Source: Paenibacillus xylanilyticus (GTDB lineage Bacteria; Bacillota; Bacilli; Paenibacillales; Paenibacillaceae). From it: a stretch of 64,000 nt of DNA. The stretch's first letter is position 1, and every line of letters begins with the position of its first letter. Position numbers and translations under genes: made by a program. This document shows positions 8,717-16,239 of this stretch, in pieces. The notes under the pieces were generated by a model. That model ran no database searches. It was not told the DNA's origin and saw only the letters and a program-made list of their open reading frames with translations. The stretch spans positions 1 through 64,000 of the forward strand of contig NZ_JABMCB010000202.1 in NCBI RefSeq assembly GCF_013359935.1, read 5' to 3'.

Positions 8717-8745
8717 AGCCGCATTGATCAATGTGGCTCTTTGAC
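8717..8745 (+). terminator. Hairpin downstream of the CGNR gene
   Basis: AGCCGCATT (8717-8725) pairs with AATGTGGCT (8730-8738) around a GATC loop, followed by CTTTG. It is a short terminator-like hairpin 64 bases after the stop, with a weak T tract. Confidence 0.4.
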
Positions 8746-8886
8746 ATGTTTTTGGTGCCTGCCCATCTCATATGAAGACACGATTCGCATGCTGAGGACA
8801 GTGAAAACGGACGAAAATAGCCTCCATTCTCATAACTGCAACTAACAACGAATAATAAATCATTTTTATCGAAAATAAGACGTTAA

Positions 8887-8925
8887 AAAACTACGCATAA
8901 TATAAATTATACGCAGTTTTATTTT
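8887..8925. terminator. A/T-flanked 15-bp hairpin, possible bidirectional terminator
   Basis: 8887-8901 pairs with 8906-8920 in 13 of 15 positions around a 4-base loop, with A-rich sequence before and ATTTT after. It lies in a 670-base stretch (8654-9325) in which I find no convincing gene. Confidence 0.45.
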
Positions 8926-9106
8926 AAAACGATTTTCATATTCTATCCCCTCCATCAGATCGATATTATTCGCCCTAATAGCACAAAATAATACGGCAAA
9001 TATCGGTTTGACCATTTATTTCACATATAGTCGACATTACAGTCATCGAAAACCTGAGCGCTGGATTCATGCTGGTGCACTATTTAAAAACAGGTTATAT
9101 TCTTTC

Positions 9107-9150
9107 TTCCGTACTGATTCGTTATTGCGAAGCAGTACGGGGTCTTTTTC
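9107..9150 (+). terminator. Strong terminator hairpin with no gene directly upstream
   Basis: CCGTACTG (9109-9116) pairs with CAGTACGG (9133-9140), extended by G-U pairs, and is followed by GGTCTTTTTC. It is 450 bases past the CGNR stop and 175 bases before the next gene. It may end a small RNA made from about 8930-9140 or a long 3' leader. A 70-codon frame overlapping it has no ribosome binding site and was not accepted. Confidence 0.55.
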
Positions 9151-9325
9151 TATTATAAAGAGCTGGAAAGGAATACGAGAAAAGGCTATTGGTTTTGGAG
9201 CTATATCCAGTAGGTCATAAGACGCAAGTTCGTACTTGCACGGCCAGCTAGGGTTGCGGTCAGATAAAATATGAAATATATTGGGGGATGTGACATGCCA
9301 TCAGACATAGGAGAGGGGATGTACT

Positions 9326-10399
9326 ATGAACACACCAATACATACCAATCAGCTTCACATGAATCCGAATTTCGGATTTGCACTGGCAGACTCTATCGTA
9401 CTTGCAGAGGCAAAGGTGAATATCTCACATCCTGAGGAGAAAGATGCCTTTCAATTGGAAGTCGACCCGGGGCGCAGGTTGAAAGACGGACGCAAGGTAT
9501 CCGTCATTGCACAGCAGCTTGATGCACCGATCCACCCGGATGACGCTGTGATCATATATGGTCAGGAGCTTGGCTCGGTTCAATATTCTGTTTTTTTGAA
9601 ACCTGAAAGCACGATTTCATTAAATTCCATAGAAGGTATCGAGCAGCCTGTACAATGGGGATGGACCGATTTTGCAGAAGGAGAATATGAACTGCGGATT
9701 TCGCTGCACCGAAAAACACCCCGGATTGCCGAAGGCCCCCTGGAGCCTGAACAAGAGGCTATGGTAAAATATGCACAGGTTGTAACGGTATTCATAACAT
9801 TGTTTCCATCAGAAGCAATTCAGCATCAATCTGCCGTTTCATCCAAATGGAGCAGGGATCATCATGTTTTTGACGGTTATGGCCGTGGTGGATTTATTTT
9901 AGCGGACCTGCCACGTATGTCGAAACGAGTGGAACAACTTATTGGTACTGGAGACCATAACTTGATTGAACATTTCGGAGAAGGTGACCTTTCGGACAAT
10001 TTACTAGCGGAAGGGCTTATGGCTATCGCGTGGGGTGTGTCTCCATGGTGTTATTCACTCTACTCCGCACCCGACAAGCAAGCGGCTTCCACACTTGCAG
10101 TGGACAAGCTTGGTGAGGATCCTGAATTAAGAGGAGTTTACCGGGTCGCCCCAGCTGTACAGCAGTTGAGCGTCGTACCTGTTCATGAACTGGCCAACTG
10201 GCCGGCATGTGCCGAGAAGGATTGGCCCGTGATCGATGTATCAGGGGAAGGTGAGACATTGTACATGGACCTGCATGTACAGATCTGTGAGTCGGTTAAC
10301 GGTTTGCACGAAAGTCCGCTGCCGTCATTTGTGCTTACACGCAGTGAAGGGCGACCGGAAGAAATCAGTCCATTGATCGACGTCGTAATTGTAGATTAA
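9326..10399 (+). CDS. Uncharacterised 357-residue cytoplasmic protein
   Basis: I do not recognise the family. The product has no signal peptide or membrane segment. It is acidic, and the first half looks beta-rich, with a segment 'P-D-D-A-V-I-I-Y-G-Q-E-L-G' and then a stretch ending in QWGWTDF. The second half has 'G-Y-G-R-G-G-F' and a Trp-rich patch (WPACAEKDWP). GGAGAGGGGATGTACT before the ATG marks a good start. It lies 92 bases upstream of a tyrosine recombinase on the same strand, without a terminator between them. Confidence 0.7.
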   Translation: MNTPIHTNQLHMNPNFGFALADSIVLAEAKVNISHPEEKDAFQLEVDPGRRLKDGRKVSVIAQQLDAPIHPDDAVIIYGQELGSVQYSVFLKPESTISLNSIEGIEQPVQWGWTDFAEGEYELRISLHRKTPRIAEGPLEPEQEAMVKYAQVVTVFITLFPSEAIQHQSAVSSKWSRDHHVFDGYGRGGFILADLPRMSKRVEQLIGTGDHNLIEHFGEGDLSDNLLAEGLMAIAWGVSPWCYSLYSAPDKQAASTLAVDKLGEDPELRGVYRVAPAVQQLSVVPVHELANWPACAEKDWPVIDVSGEGETLYMDLHVQICESVNGLHESPLPSFVLTRSEGRPEEISPLIDVVIVD

Positions 10400-10491
10400 G
10401 ATAGAACGTTCTTCTGTTTTCGTAGTGTTCTGATGTGAGAAACTTTTCTTCGACTTATACAATAATAATTGAATTGTGGTGACGAATACGG

Positions 10492-11424
10492 ATGATGACT
10501 GACGAGATTCGGGAGCAGTATGCGGACGAACTTGAAGCTTTTCACATATGGATGAAGGACGCCGGATACACGGGGTACACGGTAAAATCATATACAGGCG
10601 ACGTTGCCGAGTTTCTCGCATCTATTCAGGGAAAGTCACTGGAACAGGTGAAAAAGCTGCATGTATTGTCTTTTCTGTCACGTGCACGCGAACGTGGAGT
10701 TAGTGACGCTACGAGAAATCGCAAACATGCAGCGATAAACTGCTTCTTCAAGTCGCTAATTGAACTGGAAGTGTTGACGAATAATCCGGCTTCGGGGATC
10801 AAAAAGTCCAAAACCGAGAAAAATCGTGCACCTGTCTTTCTGGACGAAAGCGGTCTGGAACGATTTCTCCAATCCGTGCAAGGAAAGTATCGTACACGTA
10901 ATCTCGCTATCTTTCTATTGATGGGTTATATGGGATTACGGGTTGGTGAGGTGCACGCGCTTAACTGCAAAGATTATAATGCGGAACGCCGCACGCTGGA
11001 CGTGTTCGGTAAGGGCCGTAAGTGGCGCACACTGCCTGTTCCGGAAATGGTTGCAGATCTGTTATCCCTGGCTGTGGAAGAGCGATTGTCTCCTTGGCGG
11101 GCGAAGGAAGAGGCACTTTTTGTGTCTCAAAAAGGGAAGCGATTATCGATTCGCAGTATTCAGCTCATATCAACAGAAACGTTTGAACGCTTCCAGCAAG
11201 AGTCTCCGACCCATCAGCGTCTGCACTATTCCAGCCACAAACTGCGCCACTCGTTCGCCACCATGATGCTTAGGCGCGGCGCCGACTTGCGTACCGTTCA
11301 GGAGCTGCTCGGTCACGCATCGATTCAAACTACGACCGTTTATACCCACGTCACCAGTCGCGAGAAGGAAGAAGCGATGGCATTACTGGACGTCAAACTC
11401 CCTGAATTTGTGGGTGAAAGATAA
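10492..11424 (+). CDS. Tyrosine recombinase (XerC/XerD-like integrase)
   Basis: A 310-residue site-specific recombinase. The N-terminal SAM-like core-binding domain covers about 1-100 and the catalytic domain about 115-295. All active residues are present: Arg150 (GLRVGE), Lys174, His249 and Arg252 (HKLRH), His275 (LLGHAS) and the nucleophile Tyr284 (TVYTH). Size and motifs match the XerCD group, but phage and integron-like integrases look similar. No phage genes lie nearby, and attachment sites were not found. The first Met is at 10492, and an ATG one codon later is equally possible. Confidence 0.88.
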   Translation: MMTDEIREQYADELEAFHIWMKDAGYTGYTVKSYTGDVAEFLASIQGKSLEQVKKLHVLSFLSRARERGVSDATRNRKHAAINCFFKSLIELEVLTNNPASGIKKSKTEKNRAPVFLDESGLERFLQSVQGKYRTRNLAIFLLMGYMGLRVGEVHALNCKDYNAERRTLDVFGKGRKWRTLPVPEMVADLLSLAVEERLSPWRAKEEALFVSQKGKRLSIRSIQLISTETFERFQQESPTHQRLHYSSHKLRHSFATMMLRRGADLRTVQELLGHASIQTTTVYTHVTSREKEEAMALLDVKLPEFVGER

Positions 11425-11436
11425 TCTGAATGACGA

Positions 11437-11466
11437 AGACCTGTCCTAGAGGATAGGTCTTTTTAC
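11437..11466 (+). terminator. Terminator of the recombinase gene
   Basis: AGACCTGTCC (11437-11446) pairs with GGATAGGTCT (11451-11460) around TAGA and is followed by TTTTTA. It lies 13 bases after the stop codon. Confidence 0.85.
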
Positions 11467-11520
11467 CGTTTTACTTTTATCACTTCAAAGTCCGGAATAG
11501 GAGGATAGAAATCAAACACT

Positions 11521-11554
11521 TTGAACTGAACAGAATAAATATTATGTAAACCAA
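11521..11554. repeat. 34-bp intergenic repeat, copy 2
   Basis: It matches copy 1 (4265-4298) at about 28 of 34 positions by eye, with an identical TATTATGTAAAC core. The left palindrome arm is degraded here. It lies between the converging recombinase and lactate dehydrogenase genes. Confidence 0.45.
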
Positions 11555-11612
11555 ATGCAATCAAAATGATGTTTCTCGTTATCAGGATAATATTACCAAT
11601 GGATGAATACAT

Positions 11613-11665
11613 ACCAAAGGACCATTTAAATCTCCAACAACGGCAGATTCAGATGGTCCTTTGGT
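11613..11665. terminator. Long hairpin between converging genes
   Basis: ACCAAAGGACCAT (11613-11625) pairs perfectly with ATGGTCCTTTGGT (11653-11665), with a second inner stem AATCT/AGATT. It lies 19 bases beyond the lactate dehydrogenase stop on the minus strand. Neither side has a clean T tract, so it may act as a processing or stability hairpin. Confidence 0.5.
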
Positions 11666-11683
11666 TATATTAAAATAATGACA

Positions 11684-12619
11684 TTATTCCAATCCGTCAA
11701 TCTGTTCCTTCAATTTGTTCGCTGAAGCCTGAAATGCAATTTTCTCTGTCTCATTCAATGGAAGTGGCAAAATTTCACGCACTCCGTTGCGATCTACCAC
11801 ACATGGAACTCCGAGATAGACATCGGACACGCCATTGTAATCGTTAAGCAATGTGGATACATTCAGCACCGAACCCTCATTGCCCAGAATAGCTGCCACA
11901 ATGCGATCCAGTGCGAGTGCAATTGCATAGGAAGTGGCTCCTTTGGCATTAATAATCTCATAAGCGGCATTTTTGGTACGATCGAAAATATCCTGCTGCG
12001 TTTCCTCATCCAGTTCGAGATCCGTTCCTGCAACATTGGCAAGACTCCATACAGGTACTTCGGAATCCCCGTGTTCCCCGATAATGTGGGCATGGATGCT
12101 GCGTGGATCGATCCCTTTATTCTTGCCAATCAGGTAGCGGAAACGGGCGCTGTCCAACAGTGTGCCGGAGCCAATCACCCTTGAAGCAGGCCAGCCGCTC
12201 TGTTTCCAGGAAGTGTAGGACAATATGTCTACAGGATTGGTGGCAATTAGCAAAATACCGTGAGAATTCACCTCGGTAATACGTTTAATGATTTCTTTGA
12301 AAATGCTTGCATTTTTCTTCAGCAGATCAATACGGGTTTCGCCAGGCTTCTGGGAAGCCCCAGCCGTAATGATAATGATGTCTGCATCCTTACAGTCCGA
12401 ATAGTCACCAGCCCATACTTTCACGCCTCCGGTGAACGGAAGCCCGTGGTTCATATCCAGCATTTCGCCTGTAGCCTTATCATGATTCACATCCACAAAT
12501 ACCAACTCGGATGAGCGCTGTCTTAACATTAGCGTGTATCCCGTTGTTGTTCCCACCGCACCCATGCCAATAATAACGACACGGCTTGGTTTGAGCATTG
12601 CACTGTTTACCATGTTCAT
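11684..12619 (-). CDS. ldh: L-lactate dehydrogenase
   Basis: A 311-residue NAD-dependent L-LDH that interconverts pyruvate and lactate. The glycine-rich loop GMGAVG is at 18-23 and the NAD-selecting Asp at 43. The lactate-type Gln is at 90 in GASQKPGETR, with Arg96, Arg159 and the catalytic His183 in GEHGDSEVP. Gln at the selectivity position separates it from malate dehydrogenase. I start at the ATG at 12619, preceded by AAGGAGAGG. A frame extending to 12964 would overlap the neighbouring gene and adds unrelated sequence. Single gene, divergent from the lipoprotein gene at 12928. Confidence 0.93.
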   Translation of the reverse strand: MNMVNSAMLKPSRVVIIGMGAVGTTTGYTLMLRQRSSELVFVDVNHDKATGEMLDMNHGLPFTGGVKVWAGDYSDCKDADIIIITAGASQKPGETRIDLLKKNASIFKEIIKRITEVNSHGILLIATNPVDILSYTSWKQSGWPASRVIGSGTLLDSARFRYLIGKNKGIDPRSIHAHIIGEHGDSEVPVWSLANVAGTDLELDEETQQDIFDRTKNAAYEIINAKGATSYAIALALDRIVAAILGNEGSVLNVSTLLNDYNGVSDVYLGVPCVVDRNGVREILPLPLNETEKIAFQASANKLKEQIDGLE

Positions 12620-12927
12620 ATCCTCTCCTTTTTGGGGTAGACTTCCATCCATATTAAGGTATAAATGTTCTAAAAGAAAGCGATGTCTATAAACTTTTTC
12701 GCTTTTGTTGTCTGTTTGAGGAAGATTGCGTCGAAAGTACGTCATGTTTATGCAACCAAGGAACGAGTATGAGGTTGCGGTTACCTTCGGACGCCCTATA
12801 AGCCAAGATGAGCCTTTTCGACACGGTTTGTGGTAGAATGGGAGAAGTGGATTCGAATGAATCGTAAAATGAACACCGATTGGACAGGCATGCGCGCCTG
12901 CTATTGGATGAGAGAGGTGAACCCCAC

Positions 12928-14205
12928 TTGCGTTTGCAATGGACCAAAATCGCGCAGACAGCATTGCTGTCTATAGGATTAGCTGCCGTACTGGCTGCCT
13001 GCACCGACTCAGGTCAGACACCGGTGGCTGAACCGCCCCAAGAGCAGGAAGAGATCGGAAATACAGGTCAGACATTAACGGTTGTGCCCCCTGAAAACAC
13101 TACGCAAACAACAGATATGACAAAATATCAGATCCAAACGCGTTTGACCGACTTCCAGCTGCTTAATGACAACGGAGGGTTGGCATGGGGGGTGACAAGG
13201 AACGAGTTGCGTTTGTATTACACCCAGGATCAGGGGGTGACCTGGTCGAACATTTCACCTTCAGAGAATGTGCAGTTTCCGGCGAATCCGCAGTATGGAC
13301 AGAGCATTTATTTTGTGGATCGCACCCATGGGTGGATTGTACGTGAAGGAATGGGCGGAACCGATACAATGGTGCTTCGCACGAATAATGGCGGAGCAAG
13401 TTGGAGCTTGTCTTCCTTGTCCAAGACGGACAAAGTCACGGCCATTTCATTCGTATCCCCGGAAAAAGGCTGGATTCTGACTACAGTGGATACTTCCATT
13501 GGCAAGCAGGACAAAAAGCTGTTTGTTACCGAAGATGGCGGTATCACCTGGAAGGAGATGTCATCCAGTGATGAGGACGATGGGCCAACTACAGCGGAGA
13601 TTCCGACACGCGGATACACCACCGGCCTGACTTTCTCTGACCCGAAACACGGTTTCCTGACAGCCTTGGAATTCGGAACTCCGAAGCTTTATGTTACGAC
13701 AGATGGCGGTGAGAACTGGAAGACAGGGCCGACATTTTTTGACCGAAACGATTTCAACGGATGTGGAAATTTCAACATTGGGTCCCCTCAGTTTTTTGGT
13801 CGAGAAGCGAAGGGAGCCTGGATGCCCCTATCCTGTTCCAGTGGGGATTATACCAAGCAGCACGGATTTTTCACGGCTGATGGCGGGAAGAGTTGGACTC
13901 TATCTACATTCGGTCTGAATAAACAAAAGGGAGTCAATCGCAACCTGACTCCAGCTTTCCTGAATGCATCAGAAGGATGGGCAGTCCAGTCAGGGACAAC
14001 GTATCAGACGAAGGATGCAGGGAAAAGCTGGAAGGCACTTCCGGGCAGTAAAGTATTGGTCGGGATTCTGGAAGACTATCCGGAGATCGTGAAACTGCAG
14101 ATGGTGTCCTCGAAACTGGGCTGGATTCTGGTCGAGAATACGGATACCAAGAGGTCTCTGCTGCTGCAAACCGTGGATGGCGGCATACACTGGAAAGTGC
14201 TGTAA
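12928..14205 (+). CDS. Lipoprotein with BNR/Asp-box beta-propeller repeats (YCF48-like)
   Basis: A 425-residue exported lipoprotein. The signal peptide ends in LAAC (Cys25), followed by a Pro/Glu-rich linker and a beta-propeller with about seven Asp-box motifs of the form D-x-G-x-x-W (for example DQGVTW, NGGASW, DGGITW, DGGENW, DGGKSW, DAGKSW, DGGIHW). Similar proteins are related to the photosystem assembly factor Ycf48 and sialidase-like repeats, but the role in Firmicutes is unknown. The start is the TTG at 12928 with AGAGAGGTGA upstream, which gives a proper signal peptide. Confidence 0.8.
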   Translation: MRLQWTKIAQTALLSIGLAAVLAACTDSGQTPVAEPPQEQEEIGNTGQTLTVVPPENTTQTTDMTKYQIQTRLTDFQLLNDNGGLAWGVTRNELRLYYTQDQGVTWSNISPSENVQFPANPQYGQSIYFVDRTHGWIVREGMGGTDTMVLRTNNGGASWSLSSLSKTDKVTAISFVSPEKGWILTTVDTSIGKQDKKLFVTEDGGITWKEMSSSDEDDGPTTAEIPTRGYTTGLTFSDPKHGFLTALEFGTPKLYVTTDGGENWKTGPTFFDRNDFNGCGNFNIGSPQFFGREAKGAWMPLSCSSGDYTKQHGFFTADGGKSWTLSTFGLNKQKGVNRNLTPAFLNASEGWAVQSGTTYQTKDAGKSWKALPGSKVLVGILEDYPEIVKLQMVSSKLGWILVENTDTKRSLLLQTVDGGIHWKVL

Positions 14206-14232
14206 TTTCAAGGGGTAATATACGTTTGAAGA

Positions 14233-14263
14233 AGGAAACCGAAGGGTTTCTTTTCTTTTTTTA
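14233..14263 (+). terminator. Terminator of the BNR-repeat lipoprotein gene
   Basis: A short stem GAAACC/GGTTTC (14235-14240 with 14245-14250) is followed by TTTTCTTTTTTT, 29 bases after the stop. Confidence 0.75.
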
Positions 14264-14267
14264 TACT

Positions 14268-14311
14268 TTGTGAAATAAATCACAAAAGTAACCCTCAAAT
14301 GATGTTATATT
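14268..14311 (+). promoter_or_regulatory. Fnr/CRP-type or Rex-type palindrome at -41.5 of a small-gene promoter
   Basis: TTGTGA-AATAAA-TCACAA lies at 14268-14285. It contains TGTGA-N6-TCACA, the Bacillus Fnr/CRP-family consensus, and also differs from the Rex consensus TTGTGAA-N4-TTCACAA by one base. A -10-like TATATT lies at 14306-14311, predicting a start near 14318. The palindrome centre (14276.5) is then about 41.5 bases upstream, the class II activator position. No good -35 hexamer is seen, which fits an activator-dependent promoter. Confidence 0.5.
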
Positions 14312-14340
14312 GAATTCAAGAAGAGATGGGAGTGATGAAG

Positions 14341-14550
14341 ATGAGAACCAATGAACAAACTCAATTCACGCAGGCGGACGAATTAACAAGATATATGCTT
14401 CAATTATGCTACACATGCGATGATGCCAACCGCTGCACGACAGAGGAAGAAGTGAAGGCCTGCATGGCGCAATACGCAAAGACTGAAGAACCCGAGCAAA
14501 CGGAAGGTGCAGAAGCAACCCGCGGATTTATGAATTTAATGTACGCGTAA
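14341..14550 (+). CDS. Small Cys-containing protein of unknown function
   Basis: A 69-residue acidic protein (74 if the ATG at 14326 is used, 71 from 14335). Four cysteines sit in 'L-C-Y-T-C-D-D-A-N-R-C' and 'V-K-A-C-M', a C-x2-C-x5-C-x8-C pattern that could bind metal or take part in redox. I do not recognise a family. The start is chosen for GGGAGTGA eight bases before 14341. Upstream is an Fnr/CRP- or Rex-like palindrome, and downstream a strong terminator, so this is a single-gene unit. Confidence 0.6.
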   Translation: MRTNEQTQFTQADELTRYMLQLCYTCDDANRCTTEEEVKACMAQYAKTEEPEQTEGAEATRGFMNLMYA

Positions 14551-14587
14551 CTGTCTAAGCAGTAAAATATGAAGTATATTGTGGTTT

Positions 14588-14612
14588 GCCCCCGATTGGG
14601 GGCTTTTTTTTT
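14588..14612 (+). terminator. Terminator of the small Cys-containing gene
   Basis: GCCCCC/GGGGGC stem (14588-14603) with a GATT loop, followed by nine T residues. A textbook intrinsic terminator. Confidence 0.92.
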
Positions 14613-14773
14613 GTTAAACCACTTTTGAACTCCAGAATGCAAATTATAGAGCAGGTATGTGCGAGCTTACAATTTGAATCGGATAACAAGTTCCTTATTA
14701 CCCGCGCATATATATTTACAGGAGACGGGTCAAGACTCTGGCTGTCCTAGGTGTAAGAACGGAGGGGAGAGAC

Positions 14774-15166
14774 ATGGGCATTGAATCATCCTGGATGTTT
14801 GATTTTTTCGGAACCGTCTTTCCGGTCGTGTTTGTTCTGATTATAGGGATTGTGCTTTTGTCCGTGGGGAAAGAAGTATGGAGATGGGGACGCAACAACG
14901 CAGAACCTCTGCTGACCGTACCTTCCAAAATAACGGGCAGAAGAATGCAGATCAGTCAGTCGCAAGCTGAACAAGGCAGTTCAGCCCGTACGCTGTATTA
15001 CATTACCTTTGAAGTAGAGAGTGGAGATCGGCTCGAATTCAAGGTGAACGGTGAAGAGTACGGATTATGCTCCGAGGGAGATGAAGGTCGTCTTTCCTTC
15101 AAAGGAACGCGGTATATTGGCTTTGAGCGCTACAACCGCCTGTATTCAGAACGTGTACGCGGATAA
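14774..15166 (+). CDS. DUF2500-type membrane protein
   Basis: A 130-residue protein with one N-terminal membrane segment (about 12-32) and a soluble beta-rich domain containing 'Y-Y-I-T-F-E' and 'G-D-R-L-E-F-K-V' and ending near 'G-T-R-Y-I-G-F-E-R'. This matches the DUF2500 (YhhM-like) layout. The function is unknown. It stands alone between terminators, with GGAGGGGAGAGAC upstream of the ATG. Confidence 0.75.
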   Translation: MGIESSWMFDFFGTVFPVVFVLIIGIVLLSVGKEVWRWGRNNAEPLLTVPSKITGRRMQISQSQAEQGSSARTLYYITFEVESGDRLEFKVNGEEYGLCSEGDEGRLSFKGTRYIGFERYNRLYSERVRG

Positions 15167-15174
15167 TCCGGCTG

Positions 15175-15204
15175 GCTTGCGCCATAGTGGCGTAAGCTTT
15201 TTTT
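15175..15204 (+). terminator. Terminator of the DUF2500 gene
   Basis: GCTTGCGCCA (15175-15184) pairs with TGGCGTAAGC (15188-15197) around TAG and is followed by seven T residues. Confidence 0.92.
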
Positions 15205-15342
15205 AATCCTCTTTTTCTTGGACAAGCGTTTCTTAAAGGTGGTATCGTGTTTCTATATAAGGAGAAAGACTTTTAAAATAAGGTTTCTTGATTCGACATA
15301 TTCATATGCGATGACAGAAACCTCTCAATAGAGGAGGAGTTA

Positions 15343-16095
15343 ATGATGTCATTTACAGATCAAGTCGTTGTAGTTACAGGAGCAGCCCAGGGTATTGGAC
15401 GCAGCGTGGCTGAAGCGTACGCGGTTGCAGGAGCCAAAGTTGTACTGGCCGACTTCCAGGAAGCGGAAGGAGCAGCAGCTGCAGCTTCCATACGCAATGA
15501 AGGCGGAGAAGCGATCTTTGTTCAGTGCGATGTTCGCAAGGAGAAGGATATTGCGAATCTGATCCAAACAACCATGGAAGAATACAAACAAATCAATATA
15601 CTGGTGAACAATGCCGGAGTGGCGAGATGGAAGTCTCCCTATGAGCTGACCTTGGAGGAATGGGACGATGTGCTCAATACGAATGTAAGGAGCTGCTTTC
15701 TGGCGAGCCGTGAAGCGGCCAAACATATGAAACAAAATGAACATGGAGGCTCTATCATAAACATGGCATCGACGCGGGCGTTTATGTCTGAACCTGAAAC
15801 GGAGGCTTATGCAGCATCAAAAGGGGCCATTGTTGCTCTGACACATGCGATGGCAGTCTCACTTGGCAAGGACGGCATTCGGGTCAATTGTATCAGTCCG
15901 GGATGGATCGAGACAGGTAGCGTAGACGAATTGAAACCCGAAGACCATGAACAGCATCCGGCTGGCCGAGTAGGCGTCCCTTCGGATATCTCCCGCGCAT
16001 GTTTATATTTGTCGGATCCAGGCAATACCTTTGTCACAGGTACCAATCTGATGATTGATGGGGGCATGACCCGAAAAATGATATATGAGGACTAG
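15343..16095 (+). CDS. SDR-family oxidoreductase
   Basis: A 250-residue classical short-chain dehydrogenase. The cofactor loop TGAAQGIG is at 12-19, Asp37 after the second strand suggests NAD(H), NNAG is at 89-92, and the catalytic Ser143-Tyr156-Lys160 is present (YAASK). The C-terminal GTNLMIDGGMTRKM is typical of glucose- and polyol-type SDRs. The substrate cannot be assigned and there is no pathway context. GAGGAGGAG precedes two adjacent ATGs at 15343 and 15346. Confidence 0.88.
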   Translation: MMSFTDQVVVVTGAAQGIGRSVAEAYAVAGAKVVLADFQEAEGAAAAASIRNEGGEAIFVQCDVRKEKDIANLIQTTMEEYKQINILVNNAGVARWKSPYELTLEEWDDVLNTNVRSCFLASREAAKHMKQNEHGGSIINMASTRAFMSEPETEAYAASKGAIVALTHAMAVSLGKDGIRVNCISPGWIETGSVDELKPEDHEQHPAGRVGVPSDISRACLYLSDPGNTFVTGTNLMIDGGMTRKMIYED

Positions 16096-16145
16096 AACCG
16101 GGATTCACTCGGTCTATTGTACAAATTGAACCTTATAGCAGCCAT

Positions 16146-16180
16146 AAGCCCAAGTTAAGCACTTGGGCTTATTTGAATTT
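16146..16180 (+). terminator. Hairpin after the SDR gene
   Basis: AAGCCCAAGT (16146-16155) pairs with ACTTGGGCTT (16161-16170) around TAAGC. The following sequence is ATTTGAATTT, a broken T tract. Confidence 0.65.
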
Positions 16181-16239
16181 CAGAAGTCGATTGCTATAAT
16201 GAATGTGATTTTACAACAGTACAGGAATGGAGGGAGTAT

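Noticed and set aside
9008..9220. 70-codon plus-strand frame between the CGNR gene and the unknown protein
   Set aside because: No ribosome binding site precedes it, it is broken across by a terminator hairpin (9109-9140), and its sequence resembles random translation.
10403..10412. AGAACGTTCT palindrome as a LexA box
   Set aside because: The Bacillus LexA box needs GAAC and GTTC separated by four bases; here they are adjacent. The position also does not fit a promoter clearly.
12620..12964. Extension of lactate dehydrogenase by 115 residues at the N terminus
   Set aside because: The extra sequence overlaps the divergent lipoprotein gene, matches no dehydrogenase, and the ATG at 12619 has a strong ribosome binding site and gives the normal length.
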